Below, in pieces: positions 1-6,442 of a stretch of DNA of 16,854 nucleotides. The number at the start of each line of letters is the position of its first letter. Positions within the stretch are counted from its first letter, which is position 1. The translations under genes were made by a program, and so were the position numbers. The DNA comes from Coxiellaceae bacterium UBA1530 (GTDB lineage: Bacteria; Pseudomonadota; Gammaproteobacteria; Coxiellales; Coxiellaceae), in contig DCQA01000060.1 of assembly GCA_002323325.1 (NCBI GenBank), forward strand, positions 1,198-18,051. The letters run 5' to 3'. The notes beneath the pieces were generated by a model, which did no database searches, had not been told where the DNA came from, and saw only the letters and a program-made list of their open reading frames with translations.

Positions 1-177
1 CGTTTAGCGCAATGTTTCGTCCTAAGTTACTGCGTTGCCGGATTATTTAACCCGTTTTTGATTTCTAGCTTTGCTGTGCATTACCTATCGATGATGTTAG
101 TGGTATTTTTTGGTGGGTACTCACGCAATGCGTTTGTGGATCATTCTGAGTCTGCAGAAATACCAGTTACTGTTTAG
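1..177 (+). CDS. C-terminal end of a membrane protein, probable O-antigen ligase/polymerase family (5' end outside window)
   Basis: Frame 1 is open from the first base to a TAG at 175-177, giving the last 58 residues of a protein that begins upstream. The visible part has a hydrophobic segment with the pattern AGLFNPFLISSF, then HYLSMMLVVFFGG, and ends in a short polar tail (SESAEIPVTV). A GLFNPxL-type turn followed by a last membrane helix near the C-terminus is typical of Wzy/WaaL-like O-antigen ligase and polymerase proteins, which act in the inner membrane on lipid-linked glycans. This assignment rests on a short fragment and on memory of the family, so it is tentative. That the frame is coding is more secure, because it is open, has ordinary amino-acid composition, and ends just before an AT-rich spacer. 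It is not a usual member of the dcw cluster and probably ends a separate transcription unit. Confidence 0.55.
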   Translation, partial: RLAQCFVLSYCVAGLFNPFLISSFAVHYLSMMLVVFFGGYSRNAFVDHSESAEIPVTV

Positions 178-389
178 AGCGTGTGTTAATTTTTGTGCGT
201 GTTCTCCATTAAAGAATAGCTTTTCTCAGCATGTCGATTGCTTGACCAGTGCTATGAGGGGTTCGGTTTTATCCTCTATCTTGTAAGGTTAATTTTGTTA
301 TTATCTTAATCTATCTGATTGTTTTTTATTGATTTATTATTTTTTAGGATTGTTTCCCTCCTGTCCATGCCCCATTTTTGCTAACAAAC

Positions 390-419
390 TATACAAAACA
401 TTGAATCTGGTGGTACAAT
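390..419 (+). promoter_or_regulatory. Candidate mra promoter (-35/-10)
   Basis: TACAAT at 414-419 matches the sigma-70 -10 consensus at five of six positions. TATACA at 390-395, 18 bp upstream, is a poor -35 with four of six matches. An alternative pair is TTGCTA at 378-383 and TTGAAT at 401-406 with a 17-bp spacer, four of six matches at each element. Transcription from the first pair would start near 426 and give a very short leader, placing the MraZ ladder across the -10 and start site. A promoter must lie here, because this is the head of the operon. Which hexamers are used is a guess. Confidence 0.35.
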
Positions 420-435
420 GTGGGTGATTGTGGGG
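411..435 (+). promoter_or_regulatory. MraZ operator: three TGG-box repeats at exact 10-bp spacing
   Basis: TGGTA at 411-415, TGGGT at 421-425 and TGGGG at 431-435 are direct repeats separated by exactly 5 nt. This is the published architecture of the MraZ-binding site upstream of mraZ in enterobacteria (TGGGN repeats with 5-nt spacers). The first repeat is imperfect (TGGTA for TGGGN). The ladder overlaps the candidate -10 (414-419), and its third box forms part of the purine-rich Shine-Dalgarno of mraZ (432-437). Bound MraZ could therefore block both RNA polymerase and ribosome access. The pattern is seen directly; its function is inferred from the family. Confidence 0.75.
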
Positions 436-443
436 GAAAATTT

Positions 444-908
444 ATGTTTCGTGGGATAGCTGCTATCAATGTCGACGCGAAGGGACGGGTAACTGTCCCT
501 GCGCACCAGCGCGCTATCTTGATGGAGGAATCCGATGGTCAAGTGGTCTTGACCATCGATACCGAAGACCGTTGTTTATTGCTCTATCCATTATCTCAGT
601 GGCTTATCATCGAAGAGGAGTTGTCCTCTCTACCTTCATTTAATCCAGCTACACGTCGAATTAAGCGATTGCTAATTGGACATGCGACCGATTTATCGCT
701 GGATCGGCATGGACGAATTTTATTACCGCCGTTACTTCGGGATTACGCTGGATTGGATAAAACCATTGTTTTGGTTGGTCAAGGTAAAAAGTTTGAAATT
801 TGGGGTGAATCACAATGGGATATGGGACGTGATAGCTGGTTGGCAGAGGACACCGAGGATGAACACGGTGGGGGCGTTGCGCCAGAATTAATGTCGTTAT
901 CATTGTGA
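444..908 (+). CDS. mraZ: Transcriptional regulator MraZ
   Basis: MraZ is a ring-forming DNA-binding protein of the AbrB/SpoVT superfamily that represses its own dcw operon by binding TGGGN repeats. The 154-residue product starts MFRG, like the enterobacterial protein, and carries both diagnostic DxxGR motifs: VDAKGRVTVP near residue 10 and LDRHGRILLP near residue 84. It also has the LLLYP, RRIKRLLIGHA and LVGQxxKFEIW blocks, and ends in LMSLSL like the E. coli protein. The frame is open from a GTG at 420. I chose ATG 444 because family members begin MFRG and because GGGGGA at 432-437 lies at a good distance. Its operator lies immediately upstream, so autoregulation is likely. The stop codon overlaps the start of rsmH. 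Confidence 0.97.
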   Translation: MFRGIAAINVDAKGRVTVPAHQRAILMEESDGQVVLTIDTEDRCLLLYPLSQWLIIEEELSSLPSFNPATRRIKRLLIGHATDLSLDRHGRILLPPLLRDYAGLDKTIVLVGQGKKFEIWGESQWDMGRDSWLAEDTEDEHGGGVAPELMSLSL

Positions 909-1837
909 TGAGTGAGTTTAAGCACCAGTCGATACTGGTCAAGGAGGTGTTAGAAGGATTGGCGATAAAGCCAGATGGAATATATCTCGATTTGACGTTT
1001 GGTCGGGGAGGTCATAGTGCGCATATTTTGGAAGCACTGGATTCGCAAGGTCGGTTGATGGCCGTCGATAAGGACCCCGAAGCGGTGAGTGTGGCCAGTC
1101 AAGCACCTTTTGACGATGCGAGATTTTCTATTTGCCACGCAGGGTTTGATGAAATTGGGCAAATAGTAAGAACGCGAGGTTGGGTAGGGCAAGTGTCCGG
1201 GGTGCTGCTGGATTTAGGGGTTTCCTCACCGCAGTTGGATAAAGCTTCAAGGGGTTTTAGCTTTATGCGTGAGGGTCCTTTAGACATGCGAATGAATCCG
1301 ACCTCTGGTCTGGATGCAGCAACTTGGTTGCATCAAGCCAGTGAAAAAGAGATTGCTGATGTGTTGTGGCGCTATGGGGAAGAGCGTTCAGCGCGACGCA
1401 TTGCTAGATCCATTGTGGAATATCGTCAAACTGAGCGGTTGAAAACAACGACGCAATTGGCTGTACTAATTGAGCAGGTGTGCCCAAGGCATGGCTCTGG
1501 AAAGCATCCAGCAACAAAGAGTTTTCAAGCTATAAGAATTTTTATTAATAAGGAGTTGGAGGAGTTAGAAGCCTGTTTGCAACAGTGTCTTGATATTTTA
1601 ACAGTTGGTGGGCGGATGTGTGTGATCAGCTTTCATTCATTAGAAGATCGAATCGTCAAACGATTCATCAAAAAAGCATCACAAGGGGAAACATATCCGT
1701 CCGACCTACCCATTAAGGATAAAGATATTATGAGACATGCTAAGCGAATTGGTTCATTAATTCGACCAACAGAGGAAGAAATAGCCGGTAATGCACGAGC
1801 GCGAAGTGCACGGCTTAGAATTATGGAGAGGCAATAA
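908..1837 (+). CDS. rsmH: 16S rRNA (cytosine1402-N4)-methyltransferase RsmH
   Basis: RsmH uses S-adenosylmethionine to methylate N4 of C1402 in the decoding centre of 16S rRNA. The 309-residue product has the usual length and the family blocks in order: the SAM-binding LDLTFGRGGHS at about 27-37, AVDKDPEAV near 52-60, LLDLGVSSPQLD with RGFSFMREGPLDMRM, KHPATKSFQAIRI, and SFHSLEDRIVKRF, ending in NARARSARLRI. ATG 908 shares its A with the mraZ stop (TGATG at 906-910), so translation is probably coupled. A GTG at 905 could add one residue. There is no clear Shine-Dalgarno of its own. It is the second gene of the mra operon, an almost invariant position in bacteria. Older names are mraW and yabC. 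Confidence 0.97.
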   Translation: MSEFKHQSILVKEVLEGLAIKPDGIYLDLTFGRGGHSAHILEALDSQGRLMAVDKDPEAVSVASQAPFDDARFSICHAGFDEIGQIVRTRGWVGQVSGVLLDLGVSSPQLDKASRGFSFMREGPLDMRMNPTSGLDAATWLHQASEKEIADVLWRYGEERSARRIARSIVEYRQTERLKTTTQLAVLIEQVCPRHGSGKHPATKSFQAIRIFINKELEELEACLQQCLDILTVGGRMCVISFHSLEDRIVKRFIKKASQGETYPSDLPIKDKDIMRHAKRIGSLIRPTEEEIAGNARARSARLRIMERQ

Positions 1838-2283
1838 TGAATACAGCAGTACGAGCATCGTCACATTGGTTTGTTCCAGTGGATTGGACAGGAGTTTTAG
1901 ATGTCAATTGGCGCCAAGTTCTTATTGGATTGTTAGCGGCGCTAATTATGGTATCCGCTTTTATGATTGTGTACATGAAAGATGTTAACCGTCGATTATT
2001 AATTAACTATCAGCAGCAAACAGCTCAGCAACAGCAATTTGAAATAACACGTGGCCAACTTCTTCTAGAAGAAAGTACTTGGGCGCGTCAATCACGTGTG
2101 CAGCGAATTGCGGAAAATGATCTAAATATGGTGATGCCGGCGGGGCGAGATATTGTGTTACTGCAAACAAAAAATTTACCAAAGGTCGCCAACTTTTCAG
2201 TATTATCAAGTGAAGCAGTATGTGGTTCAGGGAGTGAGCATGCTATTGCTTGTCTTCAGAATCATATCGTTGTGGATTCATAA
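1837..2283 (+). CDS. ftsL: Cell division protein FtsL
   Basis: FtsL is a small bitopic divisome protein that binds FtsB and FtsQ and helps switch on FtsWI. The 148-residue product has a cytoplasmic N-terminus and one membrane segment at about 27-47. A Gln-rich, coiled-coil-like stretch follows at about 50-85 (YQQQTAQQQQFEITRGQLLLEE), then RVQRIAENDLNMVMP at 88-101, which matches the conserved C-terminal block of gammaproteobacterial FtsL. Its ATG overlaps the rsmH stop by one base and is preceded by GGAGAGG at 1825-1831, five bases away. The family usually ends about ten residues after the RIA block. Here about 38 further residues follow, with cysteines at 129 and 139. FtsL is poorly conserved, so the call rests on topology, the RVQRIA block and position between rsmH and ftsI. 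Confidence 0.93.
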   Translation: MNTAVRASSHWFVPVDWTGVLDVNWRQVLIGLLAALIMVSAFMIVYMKDVNRRLLINYQQQTAQQQQFEITRGQLLLEESTWARQSRVQRIAENDLNMVMPAGRDIVLLQTKNLPKVANFSVLSSEAVCGSGSEHAIACLQNHIVVDS

Positions 2284-2305
2284 GTGACTTTGTCTGTAGG
2301 GTAAG

Positions 2306-3979
2306 ATGCAAAGGCGATCTTTTCTTGTTTCATGGCGATTCTCAGTGATTCTTGTCTGTTTATTGTTAGCTTTGTCGGTTATTGTTTGGCGTTTGGTGCA
2401 TCTCAATATTTTCGATAGAGCCTTTTTGCTGCGCGAAGGTGATGCGCGTATGGTACGTATAGAAACGATTCGTGCTCATCGTGGGATGATTTTGGATCGT
2501 TTTGATACGCCACTAGCAATCAGTACGCCGATGGTTTCAATTACTATGAATCCACGCCAATTTAAAGTAGATGCTCAACAGCTTCATCAGTTGGCTGTCT
2601 TGCTAGGTCGATCGGATCAATCTCTCAATGCGCTTATTAAAAAATATCAGAGTCGTGTATTTGTTTATTTAAAAAGGCGTATGCAGCCAGAAAAGGCTGA
2701 AAAGATTATGGCATTAAAGATACCAGGGATCCATTCTGAAACAGAAGATAAGCGTTATTACCCGGAGGGTAATGCTATGGCTCATGTTGTGGGGATCACC
2801 AATATTGATGATCATGGTCAAGAGGGGATGGAGCTGGCTTATGATCGCTGGTTAAGTGGTCATGACGGTAAGCGTGAAGTTGTAAAAGATAGAATGGGAC
2901 ATATTGTTGAAAATATTGCAGTGCTTAAAGCGCCTCAGCAAGGAAAAGATTTACATTTGACATTGGATCATCGGTTGCAGTTTATTGCGTATCAAGCGTT
3001 GCAAGAAGTGGTATCGTCACACCACGCAGATTCTGGCTCTATTATAGTGTTGAATGCTAAAACAGGTGAGGTTTTGGTAGATACAAACCTCCCCACATAC
3101 AATCCAAATAATCGTCAGCATGCTCATACGAGTGCGTTTCGAAACCGCGCACTAACTGATACATTTGAGCCCGGCTCAACGATGAAGCCATTTACAATTG
3201 CACTGGCTTTAATGAGTGATCACTATACGGCTCAATCTACGGTGGATACTAATCCTGGTCGCATGAAAGTAGGTGGTTTTGAGATCAAAGATGATGGGCT
3301 TAATTACGGCGTCATAAATCTACAGCAAATCATTCAGAAGTCGAGTAATATCGGCGCGGCTAAAATTTTATTGTCTCTATCGCCACAGGATTTTTGGACA
3401 TTGTTACGAGCCTTTGGTTTTGGTATGAAAACCGATAGTGGTTTTCCGGGTGAGGCGCCGGGTCGATTAATTGCTCATCACATTTGGTACCCCAGTGATG
3501 TCGCGACGTTAGCTTATGGTTACGGAATTGCGGTTACAACATTACAGCTTGCACATGCTTATCAGGTTTTAGCTAATGATGGGGTCGCGCTGCCAGTAAC
3601 TTTTTTAAAACATCAATCATCAGATAAAGGGCAGCAAGTCATTTCAGAAGGTGTTGCTCATTCTGTCATGAGTATGTTAGAAACGGTAGTCACCAGCGGT
3701 ACAGGCACTCGTGCGCAAGTATCAGGTTATCGAGTAGCCGGTAAAACAGGCACAGCTTATATCGCAGGCCCAGGTGGTTACGACAAGAAAAAATTCATGT
3801 CTTCATTTGTTGGCGTAGCTCCGGTTTCAAATCCACAATTTGTTATTGCTGTTGTCGTAAGAAATCCGCAAGGTCAACATTTTGGAAGTTTAGTGGCCGC
3901 TCCAGTTTTTTCTAAAGTAATGGCTAGCGCCTTAAGATTATGGTCTATTCCGCCGGATGGTCTGAATGCAAGTTTATAG
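2306..3979 (+). CDS. ftsI: Septal peptidoglycan transpeptidase FtsI (penicillin-binding protein 3)
   Basis: FtsI is a class B penicillin-binding protein that cross-links septal peptidoglycan with FtsW and is a beta-lactam target. The 557-residue product has a short cytoplasmic N-terminus, one membrane anchor at about 11-33, a pedestal domain starting with RAHRGMILDRFDTPLA at 57-72 and including GITNIDDHGQEGME at 163-176, then the transpeptidase domain. All three active-site motifs are present: STMK with the nucleophile Ser291, SSN at 346-348, and KTGT at 480-483. Length is normal for gammaproteobacterial PBP3. The start has a TAGGG element a few bases upstream and follows ftsL by 22 bp. It is the last + strand gene of the mra block. 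Its stop overlaps the stop of the opposite-strand acyltransferase gene by 6 bp, so murE no longer follows it directly. Confidence 0.97.
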   Translation: MQRRSFLVSWRFSVILVCLLLALSVIVWRLVHLNIFDRAFLLREGDARMVRIETIRAHRGMILDRFDTPLAISTPMVSITMNPRQFKVDAQQLHQLAVLLGRSDQSLNALIKKYQSRVFVYLKRRMQPEKAEKIMALKIPGIHSETEDKRYYPEGNAMAHVVGITNIDDHGQEGMELAYDRWLSGHDGKREVVKDRMGHIVENIAVLKAPQQGKDLHLTLDHRLQFIAYQALQEVVSSHHADSGSIIVLNAKTGEVLVDTNLPTYNPNNRQHAHTSAFRNRALTDTFEPGSTMKPFTIALALMSDHYTAQSTVDTNPGRMKVGGFEIKDDGLNYGVINLQQIIQKSSNIGAAKILLSLSPQDFWTLLRAFGFGMKTDSGFPGEAPGRLIAHHIWYPSDVATLAYGYGIAVTTLQLAHAYQVLANDGVALPVTFLKHQSSDKGQQVISEGVAHSVMSMLETVVTSGTGTRAQVSGYRVAGKTGTAYIAGPGGYDKKKFMSSFVGVAPVSNPQFVIAVVVRNPQGQHFGSLVAAPVFSKVMASALRLWSIPPDGLNASL

Positions 3980-4882
3980 CGGTGTATCTTTTTGAAGCTT
4001 CCATCGTTTGTGCGTCCACAGCCAGTCTTCAGGTGATTGTTTGATATCTTTCTCTAAGAGGTGCATGAAGTGTTCGGTAATATCACCCTCTTTAGTTAAA
4101 GAGGGTTGGTCATTGATTGGAATTAGAGTGACTTCGTAGTGGCCGCGTTTTTTTCGCCTGCTAGAGGCATAAAAAGTTGGGTAGTCGAATGATTTTGCGA
4201 ATTGTTCGGGACTGAGCAGTGTAGCTGTATCTTGGTTGAGAAAGCGCACCCAATGGTAATTTTTAGTCGCGGCAGGATGTTGATCAGCGATTAAGCCAAA
4301 TGCACAAGTTTTACGTCGATTTTTGATGAACGTTCTACCGGCTTGCTTGGCTGGAATAAGCTCAATACTGTTGGTTGAACGACATTCGGTTAAGTATTTA
4401 TTGATGTATCGATTGTGTATCGGTTTATAGACCCCGATACAATGATGCTGTATCTGGTAACCGAGTGAGGTGCTCCACTCCCAGTTTTGGAAATGTCCAG
4501 ATACAACGATGACGCTTTTTTGTTTTTCGAAGTAGGGTGTTAATAACTCAGGATTATTGATTTTCCATCGTTTGGCAATTTCGAAAGAGGGTAGTGTGTA
4601 TCCTTTGATGGACTCTATGGTGATGTCACATAGGTTTCTATAAAAACCGCGTGCAATTTTATTGCGTTGGCTTTCTGAATATTCAGGGAAAGCTTTTTCC
4701 AGATGACTATGGACCACTTTTCTTCGATAACGACTGATATGAAATAGTACGAAATACAGCAGAGGCGACAGTGCGTATAAGCTGCAAAGTGGTGTCCATT
4801 TTATCAGTGTCAGCCCTATTTTAAATGCGTAGAAGCTTAGTTTTTCTTTCATTGGTGGCGCGTCGTATTTATGGTCACGCAT
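3974..4882 (-). CDS. LpxL/HtrB-family lysophospholipid (lipid A-type) acyltransferase
   Basis: The 302-residue product belongs to the family whose best-known members add secondary acyl chains to lipid A at the inner membrane. It has a hydrophobic N-terminal anchor (about 17-50), the catalytic HX4E motif in SGHFQNWEW (His130, Glu135), VYKPIHN at 151-157, LIADQHP at 197-203, FLNQDT at 214-219, and a C-terminal WLWTHKRWK at 287-295. The ADQ, FLNQDT and KRGHYEV blocks resemble Bacteroidota-type members more than E. coli LpxL/LpxM, as far as I recall those families. The acyl donor and acceptor cannot be told from sequence; an aminolipid acyltransferase is an alternative. The first ATG is at 4882. 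A second, at 4852 (residue 11, MKEKLSF), is equally possible, since neither has a good Shine-Dalgarno. It is antisense to the cluster and separates ftsI from murE, with a 69-bp divergent spacer on the murE side. Confidence 0.9.
   Translation of the reverse strand: MRDHKYDAPPMKEKLSFYAFKIGLTLIKWTPLCSLYALSPLLYFVLFHISRYRRKVVHSHLEKAFPEYSESQRNKIARGFYRNLCDITIESIKGYTLPSFEIAKRWKINNPELLTPYFEKQKSVIVVSGHFQNWEWSTSLGYQIQHHCIGVYKPIHNRYINKYLTECRSTNSIELIPAKQAGRTFIKNRRKTCAFGLIADQHPAATKNYHWVRFLNQDTATLLSPEQFAKSFDYPTFYASSRRKKRGHYEVTLIPINDQPSLTKEGDITEHFMHLLEKDIKQSPEDWLWTHKRWKLQKDTPL
4085..4106. repeat. Perfect inverted repeat, 10-bp arms with 2-bp centre
   Basis: Arm ACCCTCTTTA at 4085-4094 and its exact reverse complement TAAAGAGGGT at 4097-4106 flank a GT. 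As RNA on either strand this would fold into a 9-bp stem with a 4-nt loop. It lies inside the acyltransferase coding region (residues about 260-267, PSLTKEG) and about 105 bp past the ftsI stop. No T-run follows on either strand, so it is not a canonical intrinsic terminator. It could still help stop convergent transcription or stabilise the 3' end of the ftsI mRNA. Confidence 0.6.
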
Positions 4883-4898
4883 ACTAACATATGTCTGA

Positions 4899-4927
4899 TT
4901 GTCTATGGTACCCTAGCGCAGGCTAAT
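4899..4927 (+). promoter_or_regulatory. Candidate promoter for the murE-ftsQ block
   Basis: TTGTCT at 4899-4904 and GCTAAT at 4922-4927, with a 17-bp spacer, each match the sigma-70 consensus at four of six positions. The match is weak. Some promoter is expected in this 69-bp divergent spacer, because the gene before murE is on the other strand. No convincing promoter for the minus-strand gene was found in the same spacer. Confidence 0.3.
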
Positions 4928-4951
4928 TTTATTTGATGTGGAATAGGTGTC

Positions 4952-6442
4952 ATGAGGCAGCGTGCTTTAGATGAATGGTTATTCGATGTTGACGGTGCAC
5001 CGTCGGTTTTATTGACAGGTATTTCTGACGATAGTCGTCATCTACGGCCAGGAATTGCTTTCTTGGCGTATCCGGGTGCTCATAACGATGGTCGAGAGTT
5101 TATTAGTGATGCTATTGCAAGCGGAGTGTCTGCTATCATTTATGAGTCACCTTACGACCTTCCTGCATGTTTTCAAAATGAGCAGGTACCTATACTACCT
5201 ATGCCGAAGTTATCCCAATATCGCGCAGCACTAGCCGCACGGTTTTATGACGACCCATCCAGAAAATTGCCTTTAGTGGGTGTGACGGGAACCAATGGAA
5301 AAACATCCTGTGTTGATTTTATTGCACAAGCGCTGTCACGGAGCGATAAGACTTGTGGTGTTATTGGAACTTTAGGTGAAGGAGTATGGCCAACTTTGCA
5401 ATCTACCGGGATGACGACACCTGGATCCGTCAGCTTGCAACGAGGGTTAGATGATCTACTTCAAAAAGGAGCAAGCAATATTGCCATGGAAGTATCCTCT
5501 CATGCGTTAGCGCTCGGGCGAGTAGAGGAGGTTGTTTTTGATATTGCGGTATTTACTCAATTATCACGTGATCATTTGGACTTTCATAAAAACATGGAAG
5601 ATTACGAGCAGGCTAAAATGTCACTGTTTTGTCACCCAGGCTTAAGAGTTGCGATTGTGAATGTCGATGATCCTTGCGGAAGAAAAATCGTTCAGCGTGA
5701 GAAGGAGCATTTGTCGATAGTTGGTATATCACTACAGCCAATATCATCGTCAGAAATCCCTATGATTTACTTAACATCAGTGTTAACGCAAGAGAGTGGC
5801 TTTGAAGTGGAGGTATCCTCTCCTTGGGGTGTTGGGCAGCTCACAGTGCCATTGCTTGGAAAATTCAATCTTTATAATGTTATGTCGCTGATAGGTGTGC
5901 TGGGTAGCTGGAGCTGGTCTTGGTGTGACATTGTGTCGGCTATTGAGGCTCTTCAGCCAGTCCCTGGGAGAATGCAGTTTTTGGGTGGTTACAATCAACC
6001 ATCTGTGGTAGTTGATTATGCGCATACTCCAGATGCTTTAGAGCAGGTTCTATCTACTTTGAAAGAGCATGGATATGCCAACGTGCATTGCATTTTTGGT
6101 TGTGGTGGTGATCGTGATAAAGGGAAGCGCTCTATGATGGCAAAGGTTGCGGAATCTTTGGCTGATAAAATCACCGTTACGTTAGATAACCCAAGATCAG
6201 AAGACCCACAAAAGATTGTAGATGATATTATGGCCGGATTTTCTAATCCACTCCTGGTTAATAAGATCTTTGATCGAAAAGAAGCAATATCACAAGCTAT
6301 TCATCATTCGTCTGTTGGTGATGTGATTTTAATTGCAGGAAAAGGCCACGAGTCTATACAAGTGATTGGTGATCAGAAATTACCATTCAACGACGCGGAT
6401 GTTGTAAAAACTATTCTAGAACAGAGAGGTGGTTGTGTTTAA
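4952..6442 (+). CDS. murE: UDP-MurNAc-tripeptide synthetase MurE (meso-diaminopimelate-adding)
   Basis: MurE is the cytoplasmic ATP-dependent ligase adding the third stem-peptide residue to UDP-MurNAc-L-Ala-D-Glu. The 496-residue product has the three Mur-ligase domains: an N-terminal UDP-substrate domain (SDDSRHLRPG near 25-34), a central ATPase domain with the P-loop GTNGKTS at 113-119, MEVSSHAL at 179-186 and the probable carbamylated lysine Lys222 in EQAKMSLF, and a C-terminal domain with VVDYAHTPDALE, GCGGDRDKGKR and DNPRSE (412-417). DNPR is the signature for meso-diaminopimelate rather than lysine. Its Shine-Dalgarno is weak (TAGG near 4944-4947). It heads the second + strand block because the gene before it is inverted, and its last 8 bases overlap the probable murF start. 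Confidence 0.96.
   Translation: MRQRALDEWLFDVDGAPSVLLTGISDDSRHLRPGIAFLAYPGAHNDGREFISDAIASGVSAIIYESPYDLPACFQNEQVPILPMPKLSQYRAALAARFYDDPSRKLPLVGVTGTNGKTSCVDFIAQALSRSDKTCGVIGTLGEGVWPTLQSTGMTTPGSVSLQRGLDDLLQKGASNIAMEVSSHALALGRVEEVVFDIAVFTQLSRDHLDFHKNMEDYEQAKMSLFCHPGLRVAIVNVDDPCGRKIVQREKEHLSIVGISLQPISSSEIPMIYLTSVLTQESGFEVEVSSPWGVGQLTVPLLGKFNLYNVMSLIGVLGSWSWSWCDIVSAIEALQPVPGRMQFLGGYNQPSVVVDYAHTPDALEQVLSTLKEHGYANVHCIFGCGGDRDKGKRSMMAKVAESLADKITVTLDNPRSEDPQKIVDDIMAGFSNPLLVNKIFDRKEAISQAIHHSSVGDVILIAGKGHESIQVIGDQKLPFNDADVVKTILEQRGGCV

Larger units (their letters stand above)
178..443. other. AT-rich intergenic spacer upstream of mraZ
   Basis: The spacer has no open frame of coding character. Positions about 290-346 are strongly T/A-rich, and the mraZ promoter and operator candidates lie in its last 70 bases. 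I looked for a rho-independent terminator for the upstream gene and found no convincing GC-rich hairpin followed by a T-run. Confidence 0.6.

Noticed and set aside
290..346. T-rich tract as a terminator for the upstream gene or an origin-like AT-rich element
   Set aside because: No GC-rich stem precedes it, and there are no repeated DnaA-box-like 9-mers around it. It is better described as AT-rich promoter-proximal DNA.
452..455. A fourth TGGG box inside the mraZ coding region
   Set aside because: It is out of register with the 10-bp ladder (it would need to begin at 441 or 451), so I did not count it as an operator repeat.
661..942. Minus-strand open frame opposite mraZ and the start of rsmH
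   Set aside because: It lies wholly over two well-recognised genes, has no ribosome site I can identify and has no recognisable protein features. I treat it as a shadow of the coding strand.
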